From assembly GCA_945865355.1 (NCBI GenBank), contig CAMBDN010000099.1, positions 1 to 8,712 of the forward strand: DNA of 8,712 nucleotides. Reading direction: 5' to 3'. The notes below the pieces were generated by a model, which was given only the letters and a program-made list of their open reading frames with translations, did not search any database and was not told the DNA's origin. Of the stretch, positions 1-6,280 are shown one piece after another. The DNA comes from Legionella genomosp. 1. GTDB lineage: Bacteria; Pseudomonadota; Gammaproteobacteria; Legionellales; Legionellaceae. Every line of letters begins with the position of its first letter. Within the stretch, counting starts at the first letter, position 1. Made by a program: the position numbers and the translations under genes.

Positions 1-306
1 AAAGTTCGTAGCACGAGCAATGACCTCACCCATTGCGTCACCGGTATTGGTCTTGATACCCAGCAGACCAGTCACCTCATAACATTTATCGGCATCTAAT
101 AGATATTGACAGAATTTTGTAGCTTCGCCAAAGCAGATAGGTAACATACCGGTAGCCATGGGATCTAAACTGCCTGTATGTCCTGCTTTTTTTGCATGAA
201 AAAGATGTTTGACTTGTTGCAACACTGCATTCGACGTTAGACCATACGGTTTATTTACCAATAAAATACCGTCAATGTCCATGGATGGTGACTTTTTATT
301 CGTCAT
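1..306 (-). CDS. truB: tRNA pseudouridine(55) synthase TruB (N-terminal part, cut by window edge)
   Basis: TruB converts uridine 55 in the T-loop of nearly all tRNAs to pseudouridine, in the cytoplasm. Only the first 102 codons are present; the family is usually about 300 residues. Visible motifs are the N-terminal LLVNKPYGLTSN segment, the catalytic motif GHTGSLDPMATGMLP, then ICFGEATKF and a conserved KCYEV. I chose the ATG at 306. It gives the N-terminus MTNKKSPSMDIDGILL, which puts the catalytic Asp at residue 48 and the conserved Tyr at 76, the same numbers as in E. coli TruB. The next in-frame ATG, at 282, would shorten the protein by 8 residues. Neither start has a clear Shine-Dalgarno sequence. 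With the chosen start the gene overlaps the end of rbfA by 11 bases, suggesting translational coupling as the last visible gene of the rimP-nusA-infB operon. Identity is near certain; the exact start is less so. Confidence 0.95.
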   Translation of the reverse strand, partial: MTNKKSPSMDIDGILLVNKPYGLTSNAVLQQVKHLFHAKKAGHTGSLDPMATGMLPICFGEATKFCQYLLDADKCYEVTGLLGIKTNTGDAMGEVIARATNF

Positions 307-658
307 CTTTTTCGCTGTCATTAACTTCATCAATCAGTCGACTTAAACGTTTGCCGTATTCAATCGACTCATCATAAATAAAATGAAGTTGAGGTACCGT
401 ACGTAATGTTACTGTTTTGGCTAATGCTGAACGTAAATAGCTAGCTGCCGTATTTAAAATCATTGCCGTTTGTACTGGGTCATCGTTAAAAACAGTAAAG
501 TAAACTTTAGCATGCCCCAAATCACGTGCTACCTTAACAGCTGAAATTGTAATCAAGTTAGGTAATCGTGGATCTTTTATTTCCTGTTGAATGAGTTGCG
601 CCAATTTACGCTGCATCATCTCAGCAATACGGTCAGTTCGTTTAAAATCGTTACTCAT
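296..658 (-). CDS. rbfA: 30S ribosome-binding factor RbfA
   Basis: RbfA is a small KH-fold protein that binds the immature 30S subunit and helps the 5' end of 16S rRNA mature; in E. coli it is needed for growth in the cold. The 120 residues match the usual family length. Visible signatures are the N-terminal helix RIAEMMQRKLAQLIQQEIKD, the strand region RLPNLITISAVKVARDL followed by AKVYFTVF (about residues 31-57), the helix with AASYLRSALAK (71-81), and the C-terminal block LRTVPQLHFIYDESIEYGKR (85-104). The tail is acidic (SEKDDE). The ATG lies 59 bases after the infB stop and is preceded by a modest GAGAAG ribosome-binding site. The 3' end overlaps the preferred truB start. Sitting between infB and truB is the standard gammaproteobacterial arrangement. 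Nothing in the sequence looks damaged. Confidence 0.97.
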   Translation of the reverse strand: MSNDFKRTDRIAEMMQRKLAQLIQQEIKDPRLPNLITISAVKVARDLGHAKVYFTVFNDDPVQTAMILNTAASYLRSALAKTVTLRTVPQLHFIYDESIEYGKRLSRLIDEVNDSEKDDE

Positions 659-687
659 ATGCTTCTCGTATAGAGGAATGCTTATGA

Positions 688-705
688 CTGAGTATCGCTA
701 CTCAG
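688..705 (-). other. Small perfect hairpin with GNRA-type loop between infB and rbfA
   Basis: On the transcribed strand, CTGAGTA-GCGA-TACTCAG forms a 7-bp perfect stem closed by the tetraloop GCGA, which fits the very stable GNRA class. It sits 12 bases after the infB stop. No U-run follows it, so it is not a standard terminator. It could protect the infB 3' end from exonucleases or mark a processing site; that role is inferred. Confidence 0.5.
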
Positions 706-717
706 CCTTCACGTCAT

Positions 718-3270
718 CTAGTCGCGTTTAATTTCGATGGTCTCAAAAACTTCAATCAAGTCGCCACTCTTTATATCATTGTAATTTTTTACACCAATAC
801 CACACTCAATACCTTGACGAACTTCTACAACATCGTCTTTAAAACGTCGCAGGGATTCGAGTGTTCCTTCGTATATCACTACGTTGTCGCGCAGTACACG
901 AATTGGATTATTACGCTTGATTGAGCCTTCAACCACCATACAACCTGCAATTGCACCAATTTTTGGTGAGCGAAATACATCACGTACCTCGGCAATACCA
1001 ATGATTTCCTCTTTAAATTGAGGTGCTAGCATGCCGGTCAAAGCGGCTTTCACTTGGTCCACAATGTCATAAATCACACTGTAATAATGCATAGCGACAG
1101 ATTCCTGCTCGGAAAGCCGTTTAGCACCAGCGTCAGCTCGCACATTGAAACCAATGATCAAGGCATTGGAGGCAATGGCTAAATGTACATCTGATTCAGT
1201 GATCCCACCCACACCGCTGGCAATCACTTCCACATTAACTTCTTCATTTGATAATTTAACTAAAGCATCTGCTATCGCTTCTACCGACCCTTGCATGTCA
1301 GCCTTTAACACAACATTTAGAGCCTTCATTTCGGTAGCTGTCATGTTCTCAAAAATACCTTCTAGCGAAGTTTTTTGTCGTCTCGCTAATTTGACATCGC
1401 GGAATTTACCCTGGCGGAATAAAGCAACTTCTCTCGCCTTTTTTTCATCAGGCACAACGATAGTCTCATCACCAGCATGCGGAATAGCTGAAAGTCCCAA
1501 TACCTCTACAGGCATTGAAGGACCAGCACTATCAACAGAGCTCCCATTATCGCTCACTAAGGCGCGAATTCGACCATACTGTAGACCGGCTAAGATGATA
1601 TCGCCTTTGCGTAAAGTACCACTTTGTACGAGTACGGTAGCAACTGGACCTCGACCTTTATCAAGTCTTGACTCAATAACCACACCTTTTGCAGCACCAT
1701 CGGTAGGTGCAGTTAGCTCGAGCACTTCAGATTGGAGTAAAATAGCATCCAGCAACGCATCGATACCCAGGCCAGATTTTGCTGAAATATTAACAAACAT
1801 GGTATCACCACCCCAAGGCTCTGGGACAACTTCATGCACCGTTAATTCCTGCATTACCCGCTCAGGATCAACACCTGGCTTATCCATTTTATTAATGGCT
1901 ACAATAATAGGCACTTTTGCAGCTTTCGCATGCTGAACAGCTTCAATCGTCTGTGGTTTAACACCATCATCAGCAGCAACAATCAAGATAACGATGTCTG
2001 TAGCCTGGGCACCGCGCGCTCGCATTGCAGTGAATGCCGCATGACCTGGTGTATCCAAAAAGGTGATATCACCTTTAGGTGTACTGACGTGATACGCACC
2101 AATGTGCTGCGTGATTCCGCCCGCTTCGCCTGCGGCTACTTTTGTACGACGAATATAATCTAATAAAGACGTTTTACCATGATCAACGTGTCCCATGATG
2201 GTAACAACCGGGGCTCGCGACTCACTATTTATGCCCTTGCTTAACGCATCTCCTAAGGTATGCTCAATTGCATCTTCCTTTAGTGCACGGGCTATATGTC
2301 CCATTTCTTCAACAACAATAATCGCTGTTTCTTGGTCGATGACTTGGTTAATTGTAGCCATGGCGCCAAGACCCATCATCACTTTAATGACTTCAGCAAC
2401 TTTTACTGACATACGTTTTGCAAGCTCAGCTACGGTAATCGTCTCTGGAATAGGTACATCACGGATCACGGGAGCTGTTGGCATTGCGAATCCGTGAGTC
2501 AATGCCTCTTCTGCTTCACGGTATTTATCAGATTTCTCATTACCTTTGCGTTTTTTAAATTTACTACGCTTGCTGTGCAATGATTCCTGCTCATTTTCTT
2601 CACGAGAAGGGGGTTGATATTTCGATCTTTTCTTTCCTTTCTTGAATTCTGGCTTACTACCTTCAGTTTCTACAGTTCCTACTTGTTTTTTCTTGGCCGT
2701 TTTATCGGTCTTGATTTCTTCAGCAGGCAATATCTCTGGCTTACTAGCTGTATCAAAAACCACCGGCTCAAGTACTTCCGGCATTTCAGAACTGATTTCG
2801 CTACCAATAGTACCTTCACTATCAGCTACTATTTCCTGTTCATTATTCTCTGCAGCGGCAGCTAACGCCTCAGGGGTATCTAGCAATTCAGCGGCAGCAA
2901 TAACGTCATCTATAATTGCTTCGTTATCTTCAATATCTGTATTCTCTTCAGGCTGTTCATTGACACTACTGCGCTTTACATAGGTTCTCTTTTTACGCAC
3001 TTCAATGTTGACTGTTTTCCCACTATGAGCATCATGTCCAACAGTCACCTGAGAAACACTTTTTCTTCGCAACGTTATCCGCTCAGGGGCAGAGTTTGCA
3101 TCACGAGTAGCGCCACCTTTCAAATGGTTCAGCAGAGTACGCTTTTGTTCTTCATTGACTGTTTGCAGCTCATCGCTAATGGATAGTCCAGCTTCCTGTA
3201 ACTGGTTCAATAAACGCTCAACAGGGATCCCAACGACCTGAGCCAATTGCTTAACCGTCACATCCGCCAT
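718..3270 (-). CDS. infB: Translation initiation factor IF-2
   Basis: IF2 is the GTPase that delivers and positions fMet-tRNA on the 30S subunit and promotes 50S joining. The 850-residue protein is complete. Residues 1-50 form the IF2 N-terminal domain (MADVTVKQLAQVVGIP). Residues about 95-255 are a long, highly charged linker, Glu/Asp- then Lys/Arg-rich, the part most variable between lineages. A second N-terminal-type domain covers about 275-330 (ITVAELAKRMSVK). The G domain carries GHVDHGKT (360-367), GGITQHIGAY (384-393), DTPGH (406-410), NKMD (460-463) and SAK (496-498). Domains II and III follow, with LKADMQGSVEAI at 655-666. The C-terminal fMet-tRNA-binding domain includes IAEVRDVF and GCMVVEG (776-782). 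All GTPase motifs are intact. The ATG at 3270 has a strong ribosome-binding site. The gap from nusA is 167 bases and contains a large hairpin, so expression may be tuned separately from nusA. Smaller isoforms from internal starts, known for E. coli, were not resolved here. Confidence 0.98.
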   Translation of the reverse strand: MADVTVKQLAQVVGIPVERLLNQLQEAGLSISDELQTVNEEQKRTLLNHLKGGATRDANSAPERITLRRKSVSQVTVGHDAHSGKTVNIEVRKKRTYVKRSSVNEQPEENTDIEDNEAIIDDVIAAAELLDTPEALAAAAENNEQEIVADSEGTIGSEISSEMPEVLEPVVFDTASKPEILPAEEIKTDKTAKKKQVGTVETEGSKPEFKKGKKRSKYQPPSREENEQESLHSKRSKFKKRKGNEKSDKYREAEEALTHGFAMPTAPVIRDVPIPETITVAELAKRMSVKVAEVIKVMMGLGAMATINQVIDQETAIIVVEEMGHIARALKEDAIEHTLGDALSKGINSESRAPVVTIMGHVDHGKTSLLDYIRRTKVAAGEAGGITQHIGAYHVSTPKGDITFLDTPGHAAFTAMRARGAQATDIVILIVAADDGVKPQTIEAVQHAKAAKVPIIVAINKMDKPGVDPERVMQELTVHEVVPEPWGGDTMFVNISAKSGLGIDALLDAILLQSEVLELTAPTDGAAKGVVIESRLDKGRGPVATVLVQSGTLRKGDIILAGLQYGRIRALVSDNGSSVDSAGPSMPVEVLGLSAIPHAGDETIVVPDEKKAREVALFRQGKFRDVKLARRQKTSLEGIFENMTATEMKALNVVLKADMQGSVEAIADALVKLSNEEVNVEVIASGVGGITESDVHLAIASNALIIGFNVRADAGAKRLSEQESVAMHYYSVIYDIVDQVKAALTGMLAPQFKEEIIGIAEVRDVFRSPKIGAIAGCMVVEGSIKRNNPIRVLRDNVVIYEGTLESLRRFKDDVVEVRQGIECGIGVKNYNDIKSGDLIEVFETIEIKRD

Positions 3271-3277
3271 AATTTAA

Positions 3278-3286
3278 TCCCCTCTC
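3278..3286 (-). promoter_or_regulatory. Strong Shine-Dalgarno site of infB
   Basis: The transcribed strand reads GAGAGGGGAT upstream of the infB ATG, close to the ideal anti-16S sequence. It is clearly stronger than the sites in front of rimP, rbfA or truB. It fixes the start of IF2 at 3270 and suggests efficient independent loading of ribosomes after the long nusA-infB gap. Confidence 0.75.
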
Positions 3287-3362
3287 AGCCGTCAAAAACA
3301 GCTCTTGTTCTAAAATAACTATTCACCACAATCACTGAACAGCTATATTTAGCATCTTGTCT

Positions 3363-3397
3363 ACACTTGAGCCCGACCACTCGTCGGGCTCAAGTGT
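3363..3397 (-). promoter_or_regulatory. Long perfect inverted repeat in the nusA-infB leader
   Basis: The 15-base arms (3383-3397 and 3363-3377) are fully complementary and enclose a 5-base loop, giving a GC-rich RNA hairpin about 90 bases upstream of the infB start. On the transcribed strand it is followed by AGACAAGATGCT, with no U-run, so it does not look like an intrinsic terminator for this operon. The 5' arm plus loop contains TGAGCCCGACGAG, the exact reverse complement of 13 bases of the initiator tRNA encoded at 5587-5663; the 3' arm repeats GTCGGGCTCA in the same sense as the tRNA. Possible roles are an RNase III or other processing site, an mRNA stabiliser that separates nusA from infB dosage, or a control element. 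The hairpin is seen directly; its function is inferred. Confidence 0.7.
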
Positions 3398-3437
3398 TAT
3401 GAATGGTTGTATTTTTTATTTAAACGTTTTTATTACA

Positions 3438-4928
3438 CTACTCTTTATCAGCATGAAACCAAGGCTCACGCGCTTTCATAATCAGAGCACCTGCTTTTTC
3501 TTCGGTCATTCCATCAATTACTAGCAACTCATCCACTGACTGCTCCGCTAAGTCATCCATGGTAGTAATACCAATCGCGGCCAATTGTTGAGTAAGACCA
3601 TCTGTTATACCCTCCATCGATGAGAGACTAGCAACTGACGTACCACCAACTCCATCTCCGGAACTCAATGCTTGTGTTAACAGTGTATCATTTGCACGAT
3701 TTCGTAACTCTTCAACAATCTCTTCATCAAACTCTTCAATAGCCAGTAATTCATCCTTTGGCACATAAGCTATTTCTTCTAATGAAGAAAATCCATTGGC
3801 AACTAATAGCAACGCGATTTCTTCATCAATCTCAAGAGCGGTAGTAAACAATTTGACAACTTTTGTTGATTCTTCCAGACTTTTGTCTTGGAAATCTTCG
3901 GCTGTCATCACGTTTAGCGTCCAGCCAGTCAATTGGCTAGCTAGTCGCACATTTTGTCCATTTCGACCGATGGCTTGAGACAGTTGGTCTTTATTTACCG
4001 CGAGATCCATGGCATGGGTATCTTCATCAACAACAATTGATGAAATATCAGCAGGAGCCATCGCATTGATGACTAGCTGTGCGGGATTATCATCCCAAAG
4101 AATGATATCAACTCGTTCGCCACCTAATTCACTTGAAACGGCCTGTACGCGCGCTCCGCGCATCCCAACGCACGCACCAATCGGATCAATACGCCCATCG
4201 TTTGTTTTTACTGCTATCTTTGCACGATTCCCGGGCTCACGAGCAGCTGATTTGATTTCAATGATATTTTCACCAATTTCAGGAACTTCAATGCGAAATA
4301 GCTCAATTAGCATTTCCTTGCGTACTCGACTAACCAGCAGCTGTGGTCCGCGAGCATTATCTAAAATTTCATAAAGGTATGCGCGAACCCTATCATTGGG
4401 GCGAAACATTTCCTGGGGCAGCATTTCGCTGCGCGGCATAAATGCCTCAGCTTTACCACCTAAGTCAATAATAATATGATCTCGAGTTACTTTTTTAACG
4501 GTACCGTAAATCAACTGGCCGAGCTTACTTTTAAATTGTGCAATAACAAGTCTTCGCTCAGCTTCACGAATTTTTTGCATGATGACTTGTCTAGCCGTTT
4601 GTGCGGCTATCCTACCAAATTCTATAGAATCTCTTGGTACTTCAATTTGACCACCAAGTTCTATTCCAGGTACACGCTCCTGTGCTTGTTCTAATGTCAG
4701 CTCCCGCTCAGGAAACTCGATATCATCATCAGCAACAACGTCCCAATATTGAAATGTTTCATATTCACCAGAACGCGGGTCCAACTTCACCCGAATTCCC
4801 AATTCCATACCTGACAGTTTACGCGTCGCTGATTCCAATGCCGCTTGAATTGCTTCCAGAACGACTTCTCTACTTACACCCTTTTCGTTGGATAACGCCT
4901 CAGCAACTAATAACAATTCTTTGCTCAT
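3438..4928 (-). CDS. nusA: Transcription termination/antitermination factor NusA
   Basis: NusA binds RNA polymerase and nascent RNA, modulates pausing and termination, and takes part in rRNA antitermination. The protein is 496 residues, as in E. coli, and has all expected parts: an RNA-polymerase-binding N-terminal domain (about 1-125, MSKELLLVAEALSNEKGVS), an S1 domain (about 135-200, YGTVKKVTRDHIIIDLGGKA), KH1 with GACVGMRGARV (251-261), KH2 with AIGRNGQNVRLA (319-330), and two C-terminal acidic repeats (about 362-412 and 442-491), as in E. coli-type NusA, where AR2 contacts the RNA polymerase alpha CTD. I chose the ATG at 4928, not the in-frame GTG at 4940. It gives the canonical MSKELL start and is preceded by GTGAGG, which overlaps the rimP stop codon and serves as the ribosome-binding site. 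The gene begins 8 bases after rimP, so the two are probably translationally coupled. Confidence 0.98.
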   Translation of the reverse strand: MSKELLLVAEALSNEKGVSREVVLEAIQAALESATRKLSGMELGIRVKLDPRSGEYETFQYWDVVADDDIEFPERELTLEQAQERVPGIELGGQIEVPRDSIEFGRIAAQTARQVIMQKIREAERRLVIAQFKSKLGQLIYGTVKKVTRDHIIIDLGGKAEAFMPRSEMLPQEMFRPNDRVRAYLYEILDNARGPQLLVSRVRKEMLIELFRIEVPEIGENIIEIKSAAREPGNRAKIAVKTNDGRIDPIGACVGMRGARVQAVSSELGGERVDIILWDDNPAQLVINAMAPADISSIVVDEDTHAMDLAVNKDQLSQAIGRNGQNVRLASQLTGWTLNVMTAEDFQDKSLEESTKVVKLFTTALEIDEEIALLLVANGFSSLEEIAYVPKDELLAIEEFDEEIVEELRNRANDTLLTQALSSGDGVGGTSVASLSSMEGITDGLTQQLAAIGITTMDDLAEQSVDELLVIDGMTEEKAGALIMKAREPWFHADKE

Positions 4929-4936
4929 TGTTCGCC

Positions 4937-5380
4937 TCACTCGCCAGTCAAATTTGCTTTCACAATATTTGAAAAATTAAACTCTTGTTGTGTACCATCA
5001 ATATCCAATACTAGTACATCGCTAGCAGACACAATTGTTCCACTAAATTTTCGTTTACCTTCAACAGGTTTAAATAACTTAAATTGAATAGTCTGTCCAA
5101 TATGTCGTTCATACTGCCAGCCGTGAAAAAGTGGGCGTGGTATACCAGGAGATGAAACCTCCAGGCTGTAATTTCCTGGAATTGGATCTTCCACATCGAG
5201 TATCGAACTAACCTGGTGGCTCACTTGCTCGCAATCCTCAATCCCGATACCACCGGCCTTGTCGATATATATTCGCAATAACGAATGCCGGCCTTGTGCA
5301 AGGTATTCACAACCCCACAGTTCGTAGCCCATTGACTCAATTGTGGGCTGTATCAACTGCTCAATTTCGTCTTGTACCAT
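4937..5380 (-). CDS. rimP: Ribosome maturation factor RimP
   Basis: RimP (formerly YhbC/P15a) binds the assembling 30S subunit and helps protein S12 and others join. The 147 residues match the family length of about 150. The N-terminal alpha/beta domain (about 1-84) includes ESMGYELWGCEY, LRIYIDKAGGIGIEDC, SHQVSSILDVEDPI and the diagnostic YSLEVSSPGIPRPLF (71-85). The C-terminal SH3-like barrel (about 88-145) ends FNFSNIVKANL. It is the first protein gene of the rimP-nusA-infB-rbfA-truB group and overlaps the nusA ribosome-binding site at its stop codon. Its own ribosome-binding site, GACGAG, is weak. A terminator lies between it and the upstream tRNA gene, so it probably depends partly on a promoter in its own leader. 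Confidence 0.97.
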   Translation of the reverse strand: MVQDEIEQLIQPTIESMGYELWGCEYLAQGRHSLLRIYIDKAGGIGIEDCEQVSHQVSSILDVEDPIPGNYSLEVSSPGIPRPLFHGWQYERHIGQTIQFKLFKPVEGKRKFSGTIVSASDVLVLDIDGTQQEFNFSNIVKANLTGE

Positions 5381-5398
5381 AATTTTCTCGTCTTAATA

Positions 5399-5426
5399 AT
5401 TATTACTAGCATCCTTGTGCCGCCAA
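5399..5426 (-). promoter_or_regulatory. Candidate sigma-70 promoter for the rimP-nusA-infB operon
   Basis: On the minus strand, TTGGCG (5421-5426, 4/6 to the -35 consensus) and AATAAT (5399-5404, 5/6 to the -10 consensus) are separated by 16 bases. Transcription would start near 5392, leaving a leader of about 12 bases before the rimP ATG at 5380. A promoter is expected somewhere between the tRNA terminator and rimP, and this is the best match I found. The spacing is slightly short and the region is AT-rich, so chance is possible. Confidence 0.35.
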
Positions 5427-5458
5427 GAGAGAGGTAAAAGAGCTCCTTGTGGCATATT

Positions 5459-5509
5459 CTAAACTTCGTTTAGGAGATCCTTCGCGACACTCAGGATGAC
5501 GCGTCCTGA
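5459..5509. repeat. Palindromic, possibly dispersed repeat in the rimP leader
   Basis: Two small hairpins lie close together: CTAAAC-TTC-GTTTAG (5459-5473, 6-bp perfect stem) and TCAGGA-TGACGCG-TCCTGA (5491-5509, 6-bp perfect stem). The core read on the minus strand, GTCATCCTGAG...GCGAAGGATCTCC, resembles intergenic 'ATCCTGAG...GAAGGATCT' repeats that I recall from many bacterial genomes. Only one copy lies in this window, so its repeat status is inferred from resemblance. It sits between the tRNA-fMet terminator and rimP and would be transcribed if polymerase reads through. Confidence 0.4.
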
Positions 5510-5553
5510 TTACCCTACAGTAACGAGGGCTGAGACAAAACCGAATACTGGAT

Positions 5554-5580
5554 AATAAAAAACCCCATAGATGGGGTCTT
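5554..5580 (-). terminator. Rho-independent terminator of tRNA-fMet
   Basis: The transcribed strand reads ACCCCA-TCTA-TGGGGT followed by a run of T residues (complement of A5557-A5562), with the stem extended by AAG pairing into the T-run. It begins 7 bases after the tRNA CCA end. This is a textbook intrinsic terminator and should release most transcripts before rimP. Confidence 0.88.
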
Positions 5581-5586
5581 ATATAG

Positions 5587-5663
<77 letters not shown>

Positions 5664-5676
5664 TCAACTGAGGCCA

Positions 5677-5705
5677 ATTATACGCAGCACCCTTTTATTT
5701 ATCAA
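5677..5705 (-). promoter_or_regulatory. Sigma-70 promoter of tRNA-fMet
   Basis: On the minus strand, TTGATA (5700-5705) and a perfect TATAAT (5677-5682) are separated by exactly 17 bases. Transcription would begin near 5670, about 7 bases before the mature tRNA 5' end, so only a very short leader is trimmed by RNase P. The segment between the -10 box and the start, TGGCCTC, is GC-rich, a feature of stable-RNA promoters under stringent (ppGpp) control. That regulation is inferred from this similarity. Confidence 0.88.
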
Positions 5706-6225
5706 GTCATTTCGCATGTCTTATATATAGAGTGTTATATTCCACCATAAAGTGACCTTTATTAAACCATATTGATGGCGTATTAACCTTTAAATACCAT
5801 CCGTGTTTGGTTTTGATTAGTAAACCCAATATGCCCGTGTAAATAATTTATACTTATGGGTATTGATCCAATAGCTAGCTCACTCTTTTGTTCATTTAAA
5901 AGAGCACCGACTTAGCAAGACATTGGAAGTGAATCGAATGCGACCATAACCATTTATTACTAAAATGGCTACTCAATAGAGATTTTAAATGCAAAAAAAT
6001 TAGTAAATCCAGCATCCTAGTTTGATAAACCATTTGAAATTATCGATGCTGTTACCTCAATTCTTGATGTCGCGATAAATAATTTTCAGTAATTTTAGTA
6101 GATCCAAACGATTTACTATGTATGCACTCGTTGAATTTATTGTGCTGTAGCGATGAATGAGATTGCATGCAAAGTTTAAAAGCTTTCGTACTTTTATTGA
6201 TAAAGAAAGGATTGGGAGCTCATCG
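5706..6225. other. AT-rich intergenic region without a convincing gene
   Basis: About 520 bases separate the nuoN stem-loop from the tRNA-fMet promoter. The stretch is clearly richer in A and T than the genes on either side. I see no RNA gene, transposase remnant or recognisable protein in either strand. Minor structures are a 6-bp stem CCATTT/AAATGG at 5950-5968 and the palindrome TTGCATGCAA at 6163-6172, neither followed by a T-run. A 72-codon open frame enters its high-coordinate end (6057-6275, minus) but looks accidental. The region may be decayed sequence or may hold upstream activating sites for the tRNA promoter. Confidence 0.6.
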
Positions 6226-6258
6226 AAAGATCCCTTATGCAGTAAATCTGCATAAGGG
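6226..6258 (-). terminator. Stem-loop at the end of the nuo operon, probable terminator
   Basis: Arms 6248-6258 and 6232-6242 (CCCTTATGCAG and its complement) form an 11-bp perfect stem with a 5-base loop, 22 bases after the nuoN stop. On the transcribed strand it is followed by ATCTTT, a short and interrupted U-tract, so termination may be partial or the hairpin may mainly protect the 3' end. Its place at the end of a long operon supports a terminator role. Confidence 0.5.
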
Positions 6259-6280
6259 TATTCATTAAAACTCATGCTAC

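Noticed and set aside
280..282. ATG at 282 as the truB start
   Set aside because: It gives an N-terminus 8 residues shorter than the family. The ATG at 306 aligns the catalytic Asp and conserved Tyr to E. coli positions 48 and 76. Experimental N-terminal data could overturn this.
1145..1936. A 263-codon open frame on the plus strand inside infB
   Set aside because: It is the antisense shadow of the IF2 G-domain and following region. The product has no recognisable family and the minus-strand IF2 reading is unambiguous.
3363..3397. Hairpin between nusA and infB as an intrinsic terminator of the operon
   Set aside because: On the transcribed strand it is followed by AGACAAGATGCT with no U-run. 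The T-rich side faces the plus strand, where no gene ends.
4009..4374. A 121-codon plus-strand open frame inside nusA
   Set aside because: It is antisense to the NusA S1 and KH region and shows no plausible domain; the NusA frame explains the stretch fully.
4929..4940. GTG at 4940 as the nusA start (four extra residues)
   Set aside because: That GTG overlaps the rimP stop and is part of the GTGAGG ribosome-binding site. The ATG at 4928 gives the canonical MSKELL N-terminus.
4634..4972. A plus-strand open frame spanning the nusA start and rimP end
   Set aside because: It runs antisense to two well-supported coding regions and has no family resemblance.
5458..5471. TAGAAT-like -10 box in the rimP leader as a promoter
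   Set aside because: No acceptable -35 hexamer lies 16-18 bases upstream; the 5399-5426 candidate is better.
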